A stretch of 64,000 nucleotides of DNA from an uncultured Eubacteriales bacterium (GCA_934488615.1 CAKSSJ010000005.1:14461-78460), one strand, 5' to 3'. Positions 53,690 through 61,957 are shown, counted from the first letter of the stretch. Numbers and translations: made by a program. The notes: a model not told the origin generated them from the letters alone.

Positions 53690-53840
53690 CACAAGGCTTC
53701 GCCTTGCTTGCCCCTCGAAAATATAGTTGCCCTGCTCGCTTGGAGCGCTTCGCAGTTCTCCTTATTTTCTCACCTCAGCGCCACGCCTGCATCCGCCACA
53801 GGCGGCGGCGCACCGCTTCGCCCCAACGAGCGTAGCTCGT
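53690..53840. repeat. Cluster of short perfect palindromes
   Basis: A G/C-rich, gene-less stretch holding several small hairpins: AAGGC-TTC-GCCTT (53693-53705), CCGCC-ACA-GGCGG (53793-53805) and CGAGC-GTA-GCTCG (53827-53839). All have three-base loops and perfect stems. The origin is unknown; such palindromic units occur as repeats near tRNA genes. The rest of 53501-53646 holds nothing I can call. Confidence 0.6.
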
Positions 53841-53859
53841 CGTGTCATAACCCTAAAAA

Positions 53860-53894
53860 CAAAAAAAGAGCAGGTCTCTTGACCTACTCCTTCG
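53860..53894 (-). terminator. Terminator of the initiator tRNA gene
   Basis: On the minus strand AGTAGGTC-AAGA-GACCTGCT forms a perfect hairpin with one G-U pair, followed by CTTTTTTT. Confidence 0.85.
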
Positions 53895-53970
<76 letters not shown>

Positions 53971-54103
53971 ATATTTTGTTTTGGCTTTTCCTCAAAGCGC
54001 TTAATAATTATATTACTCTTCAGCCGTTTTGTCAATAGTTTTTTATTATTTTTTTCACTTGCTATGATTTTATTCATGAATTGATATTTATATTCTTAAA
54101 TAT

Positions 54104-54132
54104 TGACTTTTATCGCATACTTTTATATAATA
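54104..54132 (+). promoter_or_regulatory. Promoter of hydE
   Basis: TTGACT (54104-54109), 17-bp spacer, TATAAT (54127-54132). Confidence 0.85.
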
Positions 54133-54178
54133 AGTCTATCGTTTTGATAGGTATATATTGAAGAAAGGCGGTGACGGT

Positions 54179-55219
54179 ATGAATAATTTGGTTGATAAGC
54201 TCTTTGAAACGGGCGATCTGTCCGATGATGAGTTAAAGCTCCTAATTGAAAGCGACAGCTTTAATGAGCCGCTCGCTCATGCCGCAGATATCCGCCGCAG
54301 AGAAAATTACGGCGACAAGGTTTATATCCGCGGACTTATTGAATTCACCAACTATTGCCGCAACAATTGCTACTATTGCGGAATCAGGCGCGACAACAAA
54401 AAGACCGAGCGCTACCGCCTGACCAAAGAAGAAATTCTACTCTGCTGCGACGAGGGCTATCGTCTCGGATTCCGCACCTTTGTTATGCAGGGCGGCGAGG
54501 ATCCGTACTATACGAACGAGATGATTTGCGATATTGTTTCCGAAATCAAGCGCCGTTATCCCGATTGCGCCGTAACTCTTTCAATCGGCGAAAAATCGAG
54601 AGAAAGCTATCAGGCATTTTTCGATGCAGGCGCAAACAGATATCTGCTTCGCCACGAAACAGCCGATGTCGAACACTACGGAAAACTTCACCCCGAGTCG
54701 ATGAGCCTTGAAAACCGCAAGCGCTGTCTTTTTGATTTAAAAGAAATCGGCTATCAGGTCGGTTCGGGATTCATGGTCGGTTCGCCGTATCAAACAACAG
54801 AAAATCTCATTTCCGACTTGCGCTTTTTGCAGAAGCTCAAGCCCGATATGATCGGCATAGGTCCTTATATCACCCACGCCGACACGCCGTTTGCCGAGTT
54901 CAAAAACGGTGACGTTATGCTCACGCTCAGACTTGTTTCAATTCTCAGGCTGATATTCCCCTATGCGCTCATTCCGTCAACGACGGCGCTCGGAACAATT
55001 CATCCGCAGGGTCGTGAGCTCGGACTGAAAGCAGGCGCAAACGTCGTTATGCCGAACCTTTCCCCCGTTTCGGTGCGTAAATTATATTCGCTCTATGAGA
55101 ATAAAATCTGCACAGGCGAGGAAGCGGCTCAGTGCCGAGGCTGTCTTGAAAGACGCGTTGAATCGGCAGGATATAAAATTGTAACGGACATCGGAAATGT
55201 CAGAAAAATTGAGGAATAA
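54179..55219 (+). CDS. hydE: [FeFe]-hydrogenase maturase HydE
   Basis: Radical-SAM enzyme for assembly of the H-cluster of [FeFe] hydrogenase. 346 residues from ATG 54179 (AAAGGCGGTG upstream). The [4Fe-4S] motif is C60-x3-C64-x2-C67, followed by FRTFVMQGGEDPYYT and the SAM-binding strands. C-terminal cysteines (CRGCLE) resemble the accessory cluster region. HydF and HydG are not in the window. It is followed two bases later by the ThiF-like gene. Confidence 0.93.
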   Translation: MNNLVDKLFETGDLSDDELKLLIESDSFNEPLAHAADIRRRENYGDKVYIRGLIEFTNYCRNNCYYCGIRRDNKKTERYRLTKEEILLCCDEGYRLGFRTFVMQGGEDPYYTNEMICDIVSEIKRRYPDCAVTLSIGEKSRESYQAFFDAGANRYLLRHETADVEHYGKLHPESMSLENRKRCLFDLKEIGYQVGSGFMVGSPYQTTENLISDLRFLQKLKPDMIGIGPYITHADTPFAEFKNGDVMLTLRLVSILRLIFPYALIPSTTALGTIHPQGRELGLKAGANVVMPNLSPVSVRKLYSLYENKICTGEEAAQCRGCLERRVESAGYKIVTDIGNVRKIEE

Positions 55220-55221
55220 TT

Positions 55222-55998
55222 ATGCTTAATCAGTTTTCAAGAACAGAGCTTATATACGGACACGAGGCAATGGAAAAGCTGAAAAACTCCCGTGTTGCGA
55301 TTTTCGGAATCGGCGGAGTAGGCAGCTTCACCGCAGAGGCGCTTGCACGCTCGGGAGTCGGCACGCTTGATATAATAGACGACGACAAGGTTTGCCTGAC
55401 GAACATCAACCGTCAGCTTCTTGCAACACGCAAGACGATCGGCAAATATAAGGTTGACGTTGCCGAGGAAAGAATCGCCGAGATAAATCCCGATGCGATC
55501 GTGAACAAACACAGAATTTTCTACACTCCCGAGACTGCCGATCAATTCGATTTTTCGCAGTATGATTATATCGTCGATGCCATCGACACCGTCACAGGCA
55601 AGCTCGCGCTTGTCGAAAACGCCAACAAAACAAAAACACCGATAATTTCCTCAATGGGCGCAGGTAATAAGGTTGACCCAACGGCATTTGAGGTTACAGA
55701 TATTTTTAAAACCTCGGTCTGCCCCCTGGCAAAGGTAATGCGAACCGAGCTTAAGAAAAGAAAAATCAGAAAGCTCAAGGTAGTTTATTCAAAGGAGCTT
55801 CCGATAACACCGATTGACGATATGGCAATAAGCTGCCGTCAGCATTGCATCTGCCCTCCCGGAACGGCGAGAAAGTGTACACAGCGCAGGCAGGTGCCCG
55901 GAAGCACGGCATTTGTTCCGTCGGTTGTAGGCTTGATCATCGCAGGCGAGGTTATAAAGGATATCACGGGCTTTAAAGGCAGAGGAATAGGAGCATAA
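55222..55998 (+). CDS. tcdA: tRNA threonylcarbamoyladenosine dehydratase
   Basis: E1-like enzyme that converts t6A37 to its cyclic form in tRNA. 258 residues. ATP site GIGGVGSFTAEALARSG (residues 29-45), DDDKVCLTNINRQL and VDAIDTVTGK are the ThiF/MoeB core. QHCICPPGTARKCTQRRQVPG with extra Cys lies near 210. It is coupled to hydE by a two-base gap. Confidence 0.92.
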   Translation: MLNQFSRTELIYGHEAMEKLKNSRVAIFGIGGVGSFTAEALARSGVGTLDIIDDDKVCLTNINRQLLATRKTIGKYKVDVAEERIAEINPDAIVNKHRIFYTPETADQFDFSQYDYIVDAIDTVTGKLALVENANKTKTPIISSMGAGNKVDPTAFEVTDIFKTSVCPLAKVMRTELKKRKIRKLKVVYSKELPITPIDDMAISCRQHCICPPGTARKCTQRRQVPGSTAFVPSVVGLIIAGEVIKDITGFKGRGIGA

Positions 55999-56001
55999 AT
56001 T

Positions 56002-56035
56002 AAAGGGACTGTTGCGTTTTTGCACAGTCCTTTTT
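56002..56035 (+). terminator. Terminator after tcdA
   Basis: AAAGGGACTGTTGC (56002-56015) pairs with GCACAGTCCTTTTT around a TTTTT loop, and a T tract follows. Confidence 0.85.
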
Positions 56036-56152
56036 CGTTATAGTTCACAAATTGAGAAGCTTATTTTTTATATTGAAATTTTTAATATACGTTGCGTTTT
56101 ATTTCCTGTTTTGATAGAATAAAATAAACTATTATGTATGGGAGTGAAAACT

Positions 56153-56578
56153 ATGGCAGATTTCATTACAGAGCGCAAGGGGGATATCATCAAATGCGAA
56201 TACACCGTCAGCGGCGGAATCGAGGGCGGAGCTTACTCGCTAAGGGCATCAAAAACAGGCGACAAAACGGCAGAGATTGCCGTATCAAATGTTGTCAATC
56301 AAACGACCTTTGAGCGTGAGAAATATTACGACATCGGCATTGAAATTTTTGATGAGCTTGCAAAAATCGTTGACCGATACAGAATGCTGCGATGGTCTGC
56401 CAGAACGGAAAATCCCGTGCTTGTCAATGATGAGGAAATCACAACCGTGCGAATAGCCGTTTCAGAAAACGGCGAAGCAAAGGCGTATAAAATTTCGAGC
56501 AAGCAGCTTTTGCCGTTCAACGCAATGAAAGCGTTCAAGGAAATTCGCAAATGCATGGAAAGCTATGTTGAAAAATAA
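56153..56578 (+). CDS. Hypothetical small protein
   Basis: 141 residues from ATG 56153, with GGGAGTG upstream; an ATG 15 bases earlier is in frame but the ribosome site would lie inside it. No recognised domain. A beta-strand half with ERKGDIIKCEYTVSGGIEGGAY leads to a helical C-terminus (AMKAFKEIRKCMESY). Its terminator is immediately downstream. Function unknown; standalone unit. Confidence 0.75.
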   Translation: MADFITERKGDIIKCEYTVSGGIEGGAYSLRASKTGDKTAEIAVSNVVNQTTFEREKYYDIGIEIFDELAKIVDRYRMLRWSARTENPVLVNDEEITTVRIAVSENGEAKAYKISSKQLLPFNAMKAFKEIRKCMESYVEK

Positions 56579-56583
56579 AAGCA

Positions 56584-56620
56584 CCGACAGGAATCAAATT
56601 GAATCCTGTCGGCGATTTTT
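56584..56620. terminator. Terminator between the hypothetical gene and the immunity-like gene
   Basis: CCGACAGGA (56584-56592) and TCCTGTCGG (56604-56612), followed by CGATTTTTTAT. Convergent genes flank it. Confidence 0.88.
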
Positions 56621-57105
56621 TATATTATAGACATAAAAATCTCATCAATTACTTCATCGAGATTTTTGTTGTAAAATTTCTGCTTGCTTTTCATTTCAGA
56701 AAAGCTTGAATAAAAGATCTTCTTTTCGTTATGAGAAACGCTGATTATATCATCTGTTTTTTTCAAAACATATCTTTCGTTGTTTAATGAAAAGGTTACG
56801 GTCTTTCCTTCATTCAATCCCGTTTCAACCATCGCAACGGTGTTTGGAATAAGTGCTATTTTGTGATAGGAAAGAAGTTTTTCAAAACAATCCGCGCAAA
56901 GCCATGCTCGCTCATCGGATGATTCATATGCCTGTTGATCGTTATCAACATCATCGCCGCAACTGATTCGTTTCGCACAAAAAAGACAGTGTTCATGGCT
57001 TTCTTGATCTCCGTAATCAATCCATGCTGATTTTTTATACTTCATTCCCTTAAAATATTGCTTATAATATGTGCTGTAACATTCCTCTATCCAGTTGTTA
57101 TCCAT
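56620..57105 (-). CDS. Probable immunity protein for the adjacent toxin tip
   Basis: 161 residues from ATG 57105 (AAGGAGC upstream); longer in-frame extension runs into the toxin gene and is not supported. Not recognised. It is acidic at the N-terminus and has two cysteine pairs, CLFCAKRISC and WLCADC, able to bind zinc. The start overlaps the end of the toxin-tip gene by eight bases, in the toxin-then-immunity order of polymorphic toxin cassettes. The assignment is by position. Confidence 0.6.
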   Translation of the reverse strand: MDNNWIEECYSTYYKQYFKGMKYKKSAWIDYGDQESHEHCLFCAKRISCGDDVDNDQQAYESSDERAWLCADCFEKLLSYHKIALIPNTVAMVETGLNEGKTVTFSLNNERYVLKKTDDIISVSHNEKKIFYSSFSEMKSKQKFYNKNLDEVIDEIFMSII

Positions 57106-57358
57106 AATAAAAAGCTCCTTCAAAAAATTTTCGTTCCCAACTTCCATCTTCAAAAATTCTATACCCTCTTTTCCAACCTTCCGGATGTTTGTAATCCCAA
57201 TGGGGCTCTTTTCCTTCACTATGGTTCACATCCCAGTGATAGCTTTCTCCGGTTTCCCGATTATACCAATTACCTTTATTATCTTCCGGAGAAGAACTGC
57301 CCCTCCATTCAAAACCCTTTCCGGGAGATTTATTTTCGTACCCCGGAAATTTCGGCAT
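57098..57358 (-). CDS. Orphan polymorphic-toxin C-terminal domain
   Basis: 86 residues. PGYENKSPGKGFEWRG, GNWYNRETGESYHWD and PHWDYKHPEG are features of small CdiA/polymorphic toxin tips, in my memory closest to families annotated as polymorphic toxin type 37. The open frame continues about 15 codons upstream to a TAG without a start, and no delivery domain precedes it. It is either a standalone effector or a displaced tip left from a longer toxin. No secretion signal. It shares the transcript with the immunity-like gene. Confidence 0.65.
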   Translation of the reverse strand: MPKFPGYENKSPGKGFEWRGSSSPEDNKGNWYNRETGESYHWDVNHSEGKEPHWDYKHPEGWKRGYRIFEDGSWERKFFEGAFYYG

Positions 57359-57457
57359 ATCTCTGTTCTCGTCACTTTGATTGATTTTATCATAACCTAT
57401 AAGCTACGGCTTTTCAAGAGAAACATTCTACATTTTCGGTAACACAAACCATTACGC

Positions 57458-57493
57458 AAAAACTGTACCAACGCTTCGGCATTGATACAGTTT
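57458..57493 (-). terminator. Terminator after the small XRE gene
   Basis: AAACTGTA (57460-57467) pairs with TACAGTTT (57486-57493). On the minus strand it is followed by TTGCG after a short T run. Overlaps the stop. Confidence 0.6.
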
Positions 57494-57716
57494 ATTTTTT
57501 TGGCGGGACAAATTCGAGCAGATCCTCTATCTTGCAATCAAGCGCAGTACAAATACGGGCTAAAACGTCCGTGTCAAGCCGAGTTATTTCGTTGTTGCAG
57601 TAGCCGTTTATTTGAGTACGCTGCATTTCCGCCCTGTGGCTGAGCTTGTTTTTGCTCATACCCGATTTTTCGAGCAGCTCATTCAGTTTTATTTTAATGG
57701 TGCCGTATTCCGACAT
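57492..57716 (-). CDS. XRE-family regulator, small
   Basis: 74 residues from ATG 57716 (GAGGTG upstream). Cro/C1-type helix-turn-helix with SGMSKNKLSHRAEMQRTQINGY as helices 2-3 at about residues 18-40, and ALDCKIEDLLEF at the end. It lies 34 bp downstream of the second XRE gene on the same strand, so probably in its operon. The target is unknown; the shared operator is a candidate. Confidence 0.85.
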   Translation of the reverse strand: MSEYGTIKIKLNELLEKSGMSKNKLSHRAEMQRTQINGYCNNEITRLDTDVLARICTALDCKIEDLLEFVPPKK

Positions 57717-57750
57717 TTTTCTCACCTCATGTAAATTATAATTTTTTTAA

Positions 57751-58086
57751 TTAAACGTTTTTGTAATCGTCAATTTCTGAAAGAATTTTATATAGCTTTT
57801 CCTGCTCCGCTTCGCTTTTGGATTGGAGCAATTCATAGCATTTCAACGGAATATCATTTTCACTGCCCTCATCGCCGATTTTTTCAAAAAGAGTTGCAAG
57901 TGAAATTCCCAAGGCCGATGAAATTTTCTCAATACTTTCTATTGTCGCGTTCTTCTCGCCGCGTTCAATCTGACCGATATAGGTCGGGTGACAGCCTGAT
58001 ATTTCTGCAAGCTTTTCCTGACTCAGTCCACGTTGATTTCTGTAATTACGGATTCTCTGTCCGACGGTTTTTGTAATTTCGCTCAT
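57751..58086 (-). CDS. XRE-family regulator with C-terminal extension
   Basis: 111 residues. Helix-turn-helix at about 8-62 (GLSQEKLAEISGCHPTYIGQIERG, recognition helix) and a helical C-terminus (80-111). GGAGGT precedes the ATG. It diverges from the SLOG gene across a 136-bp space containing an inverted repeat, so it is the likely repressor of both sides. Confidence 0.88.
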   Translation of the reverse strand: MSEITKTVGQRIRNYRNQRGLSQEKLAEISGCHPTYIGQIERGEKNATIESIEKISSALGISLATLFEKIGDEGSENDIPLKCYELLQSKSEAEQEKLYKILSEIDDYKNV

Positions 58087-58102
58087 AATCAGACCTCCTA
58101 AA

Positions 58103-58160
58103 AATAGTCTATAAATATAATTTGTAAATCTCTATAGACTATTGATATTATTTTTAGTCT
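58103..58160. promoter_or_regulatory. Palindromic operator between XRE and SLOG genes
   Basis: AATAGTCTATA (58103-58113) and TATAGACTATT (58133-58143) are a perfect 11-bp inverted repeat, 30 bp centre to centre. A third half-site, TAGTCT, lies at 58155-58160. The spacing suits a dimer-of-dimers XRE repressor controlling divergent promoters. Confidence 0.75.
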
Positions 58161-58222
58161 GATATATACTACGATTATTGTTGCTTTCAAAATAATATTT
58201 ATAGTATCGGAGATAATAGCCA

Positions 58223-58687
58223 ATGAAAAATCAAACCGCCTGCTTTACAGGGCACCGACATATAGCTCCGAACGAGCTCGAAGCAGTCTCGCATAGGTTA
58301 GAAAACGTGCTGATCGAGCTTATCGAAAAAGGTTATCGCTATTTCGGCTCGGGCGGCGCATTGGGTTTTGATCTGCTTGCCGCTCAAGCTGTTCTGAATT
58401 TGAAAGAAAATTATCCGCAGATAAGGCTGATCCTTGTTCTGCCGTGCGCCGATCAGACAAAATTTTGGAGCAAAAGCGAAATTGATTATTTTGAAAAGGT
58501 CAAAAGCCAAGCTGACAAGGCTGTTTGCCTATCAGAAAAATATTATTCGGGCTGTATGCACAAAAGAAACCGCCATCTTGTTGACAACAGCAGTGTTTGC
58601 ATAAGCTATTTGAGAAAACATTCGGGCGGAACATATTATACTGTTGAATACGCAAAAACGCAAAAAATAGAAATAATTGCTATTTAA
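58223..58687 (+). CDS. SLOG-family protein (YpsA/DUF1273-like)
   Basis: 154 residues; Rossmann-like fold of the SLOG superfamily. CFTGHRHI (7-14) and YFGSGGALGFDLLAAQ (40-55) form the nucleotide-binding loops, then RLILVLPCADQTKFW and CSVC-type strand VCISYLRKHSGGTYYTVEYA. SLOG proteins are proposed to bind or process nucleotide-derived signals in conflict systems; YpsA itself affects cell division. Divergent from two XRE genes and close to the toxin cassette. Confidence 0.88.
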   Translation: MKNQTACFTGHRHIAPNELEAVSHRLENVLIELIEKGYRYFGSGGALGFDLLAAQAVLNLKENYPQIRLILVLPCADQTKFWSKSEIDYFEKVKSQADKAVCLSEKYYSGCMHKRNRHLVDNSSVCISYLRKHSGGTYYTVEYAKTQKIEIIAI

Positions 58688-58744
58688 AAACATTCTATCA
58701 TTTTTGACTTTACCAAATATTTGTATAGAATTTTCGGAAAAATC

Positions 58745-58772
58745 TTGACAAATTTTTTGGATATGATATTAT
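58745..58772 (+). promoter_or_regulatory. Promoter of the Mn2+ riboswitch transcript
   Basis: TTGACA (58745-58750), 16-bp spacer and TATTAT (58767-58772). Confidence 0.75.
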
Positions 58773-58779
58773 AAAGGTA

Positions 58780-58945
58780 CATCCATTGGGGAGTAGCTAT
58801 AGGAATTTTTCCTATCTGCTGTCACCACCCGCTTTAAAGGCTTGAGATATTGAGTCGTTTTCAGCTGGCAGCAGACCGATGCGATTTTTCGTGTTTGATG
58901 CAAGACCTTTGGCAGACGATAAGTCTGTCAAAGGTTTTTTGTTAC
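58780..58945 (+). promoter_or_regulatory. yybP-ykoY (Mn2+) riboswitch with terminator
   Basis: GGGGAGTAGCTA at 58789-58800 and GGCAGCAGACCGATGCG at about 58867-58883 are the two conserved loop elements of the yybP-ykoY class. A perfect terminator, ACCTTTGGCAGAC (58905-58917) with GTCTGTCAAAGGT (58923-58935) and T's, precedes the ribosome site. By class, Mn2+ binding stabilises the aptamer, preventing the terminator and turning on the ATPase downstream. Confidence 0.9.
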
Positions 58946-58963
58946 AAAAAAGGAGGTCATTTT

Positions 58964-61696
58964 TTGAAGTATTATCTTGAAAATGCAAAAGAGGTTCTTT
59001 CGCAGACTCAAAGCTCCGAAAAAGGCTTAAGCTCTGCCGAAGCGGCAAAGCGACTTGAGAAAAACGGTAAAAACAAGCTCAAGGAAGCCGAAAAGGAAGG
59101 TCTGTTTAAGAAGTTTATCAACTCTCTTGCCGATCCGATGATCATTATGCTTCTTGTTGCGGCTGCCATTCAGGGCGTTGTCGCAGTTATCGAAGCCGGC
59201 GGAAAGCCGACGGTTCGTGACTTTGCCGATGTTCTCGTTATCCTCGTCGTTGTTATCATCAACACAATAATGGGTCTCGTTCAGGAGAGCAAGGCGGAAG
59301 CGGCGATGGACGCTCTCATGCAAATGACGGCGGCAACGTCAAAGGTTCTTCGTGACGGCGAGGTTGTTGTTCTCAAGAGCGAGGACATCGTTGTCGGCGA
59401 TATCGTTCTCTTTGAAGCGGGCGATGCTGTTCCTGCCGACTGCCGCGTACTTGAATCACATTCAATGAAGGTCGAAGAAGCGGCGCTGACGGGCGAATCC
59501 GTTCCCGTTACGAAAATGGTTGACGTTCTCATGCTCAAGGACAGTTCAAAGGACGTTGCCCTCGGTGACAGAAAGAACATGCTTTACAGCGGTTCGACAA
59601 TCGTTTACGGCCGCGGCAAGGCTGTTGTCACAGGCACGGGCATGAACACCGAAATGGGTAAGATCGCCGACGCTCTCAGCACGGCTGAGAAAGAGGAAAC
59701 TCCGCTCCAGAAGAAGATGGGCGAGCTTTCACATTTCCTCACAAAGCTTGTCATAGGCATCAGCGTTCTCGTTTTCGTTGTCGGTGTTGTTGAAACACTT
59801 GTACTTTCCAACGAGCCGTTCACATGGAAGCTTCTCGGCGAATCTTCACTTAATACATTCATTGCGGCTATCGCTCTTGCCGTTGCCGCTATCCCCGAAG
59901 GACTTCCCGCAGTTGTTACGATCATTCTTTCGATCGGCGTTACCGCTATGAGTAAGCGTCAGGCTCTCATCAGAAAGCTGACCGCCGTTGAAACACTCGG
60001 CTGTACGCAGATCATCTGCTCTGATAAGACGGGTACACTCACGCAGAACAAGATGACCGTTGTTGACCATTACGGCGAGGATGAACAGCTCCTTGCGAAA
60101 GCAATGGCTCTCTGCTGTGACGCTGAAATCGACGCAAACGGCAAGGTTACGGGTGAGCCGACCGAGGCGGCACTCGTTGCATATGCAAATTCGCTCAGCA
60201 TGCACAAGAGCGACCTTGTTGCCGCTATGCCGCGTATCGGTGAAGCTCCGTTCGACTCGGGCAGAAAGATGATGTCAACAGTTCATCAGTCGGCTGACGG
60301 AATCGTTCAGTACACAAAGGGCGCACCCGATGAAATTCTCAAAAAATGTAAATTTGCACTTGTCGGCGGCAAGATTGTTGAGATTACGGACGATATCAAG
60401 ACCGCCGCGCTCAAGGACAACAAGAGAATGGCTGACAAGGCACTCAGAGTTCTTGCATGTGCATATAAAAATTATGATTCCGCTCCTGCTGACTTTGCCC
60501 CCGAAGCTCTTGAAAACGACCTTATATTCATCGGTCTTACAGGCATGATCGACCCGGTTCGTCCCGAGGTTAAGGCGGCTATCGACGAGTGCCGTCAGGC
60601 AGGTATCCGTCCCGTCATGATTACGGGCGACCATAAGGATACGGCTGTTGCTATCGGTAAGGAGCTCGGCATTATCACGGACGCTTCGCAGGCTATCATG
60701 GGCGCAGAACTCGATAAGTTCAGCGACGAGGAGCTCAAAGAGGAAGTTACAAAGTATTCTGTTTATGCCCGTGTTCAGCCGGAGCATAAGACGCGAATCG
60801 TCAAGGCTTGGAAGGCTCGCGGAATGGTAACGGCTATGACAGGCGACGGTGTCAACGATGCTCCGTCGATCAAGGCGGCAGATATCGGTATCGGAATGGG
60901 CATCACGGGTACTGACGTTACAAAGGGTACTTCCGACATGGTTCTTGCCGACGATAACTTTGCAACCATCGTCAACGCCGTTGAAGAGGGCCGTAAGATT
61001 TACGATAACGTTCTCAAGGTTCTTCAGTTCCAGCTTTCAACAAACCTCAGTGAAGTTATAATCATGTTCATTGCGTCGATTCTTCACTTCACTATCCTTT
61101 CCCCTGTTCATCTTCTTTGGATCAACATGGTTACGGACTCTCTCCCGGGTCTTGCTCTCGGTATGGAAAAAGCTGAGGGTGACATCATGAGAAGACGTCC
61201 GCGCCCGACAACGGACGGTATCTTTTCAAACGGTGCCGGTGTTGACATGGTATGGCAGGGAATTTACCTTGCAATCATCGAAATCGCCGCATACGTCATC
61301 GGATATTGGCTTGAACCCATCGGCGGTGGAGCGCACAGCCTTGCAGGCTTCTTCAGCGGTGAAGAATGTGTCAACGCAATGGCAATGGCATTTCTCACAG
61401 TCAACTTTGCCGAAATGATGTGCGCGATCAACATGCGCTCGCGTCAGGCTTCGATCTTCTCGGCTGACATGATGAAGAAAATGAACTGGTGGCTTGTAGG
61501 CGCATTCTTTGCGACAACGGCAATGACTCTTGCCGCTATCTATGTCCCGGGTCTTTGTACAGTATTCGGAATTGAGCCGGGTACATTCAGTACGGAAGAG
61601 CTTCTTATTTCCTTCGGTCTTGCACTTTCAACGGTTCCTGCATTTGAAATAGGCAAGGCGATCAGACGAGCAGTCAACAAAAAGAAGGAAGCATAA
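58964..61696 (+). CDS. P-type Ca2+/Mn2+ efflux ATPase
   Basis: 910 residues from TTG 58964 (AGGAGG upstream). The reading frame stays open 38 codons further upstream, but those lie inside the riboswitch terminator. PMCA/SERCA-like: phosphorylation site SDKTGTLTQNKM (Asp at about 354), TGES loop, GDGVNDAPS hinge and PEGLPA in helix 4 (IPEGLPAVV). N-terminal cation-ATPase domain present. The riboswitch class argues for Mn2+ as the physiological substrate, as in other bacterial yybP-ykoY-linked ATPases. Confidence 0.93.
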   Translation: MKYYLENAKEVLSQTQSSEKGLSSAEAAKRLEKNGKNKLKEAEKEGLFKKFINSLADPMIIMLLVAAAIQGVVAVIEAGGKPTVRDFADVLVILVVVIINTIMGLVQESKAEAAMDALMQMTAATSKVLRDGEVVVLKSEDIVVGDIVLFEAGDAVPADCRVLESHSMKVEEAALTGESVPVTKMVDVLMLKDSSKDVALGDRKNMLYSGSTIVYGRGKAVVTGTGMNTEMGKIADALSTAEKEETPLQKKMGELSHFLTKLVIGISVLVFVVGVVETLVLSNEPFTWKLLGESSLNTFIAAIALAVAAIPEGLPAVVTIILSIGVTAMSKRQALIRKLTAVETLGCTQIICSDKTGTLTQNKMTVVDHYGEDEQLLAKAMALCCDAEIDANGKVTGEPTEAALVAYANSLSMHKSDLVAAMPRIGEAPFDSGRKMMSTVHQSADGIVQYTKGAPDEILKKCKFALVGGKIVEITDDIKTAALKDNKRMADKALRVLACAYKNYDSAPADFAPEALENDLIFIGLTGMIDPVRPEVKAAIDECRQAGIRPVMITGDHKDTAVAIGKELGIITDASQAIMGAELDKFSDEELKEEVTKYSVYARVQPEHKTRIVKAWKARGMVTAMTGDGVNDAPSIKAADIGIGMGITGTDVTKGTSDMVLADDNFATIVNAVEEGRKIYDNVLKVLQFQLSTNLSEVIIMFIASILHFTILSPVHLLWINMVTDSLPGLALGMEKAEGDIMRRRPRPTTDGIFSNGAGVDMVWQGIYLAIIEIAAYVIGYWLEPIGGGAHSLAGFFSGEECVNAMAMAFLTVNFAEMMCAINMRSRQASIFSADMMKKMNWWLVGAFFATTAMTLAAIYVPGLCTVFGIEPGTFSTEELLISFGLALSTVPAFEIGKAIRRAVNKKKEA

Positions 61697-61712
61697 ATTC
61701 TAATAATAAACG

Positions 61713-61745
61713 AACCGCCGACGAGCAATCATCGGCGGTTTTTTA
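61713..61745. terminator. Terminator after the cation ATPase
   Basis: AACCGCCGA (61713-61721) with TCGGCGGTT (61732-61740), then TTTTT. Between convergent genes. Confidence 0.92.
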
Positions 61746-61750
61746 TCTGA

Positions 61751-61945
61751 TTATTCTTCATCGGTTTCTTCAATTTCACTCAACTCTTCCCAATCCTCCA
61801 GGTTTCCGCAGCGTTTTCGATAGAAATGTCCGCCGTCAACCGCAACTGCACCGCATTTGCAGAACTTGAAATCATGAACGCTTTCGCTTTCGATGACATC
61901 TCCGCACTTCTTACATCTGATCATGTTTCGAATAATCTTTTCCAT
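61751..61945 (-). CDS. Small zinc-ribbon protein
   Basis: 64 residues. CKKCGD and FCKCGAV make a four-cysteine zinc ribbon near residues 11-35. The C-terminus is acidic (EELSEIEETDEE). GGGGAGA precedes the ATG. It follows the methyltransferase gene by 12 bp on the same strand. Function unknown. Confidence 0.7.
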   Translation of the reverse strand: MEKIIRNMIRCKKCGDVIESESVHDFKFCKCGAVAVDGGHFYRKRCGNLEDWEELSEIEETDEE

Positions 61946-61957
61946 TATATTCTCCCC

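Noticed and set aside
58850..58963. N-terminal extension of the P-type ATPase
   Set aside because: Those 38 codons overlap the riboswitch and its terminator. The ribosome site AGGAGG and TTG at 58964 give the true start.
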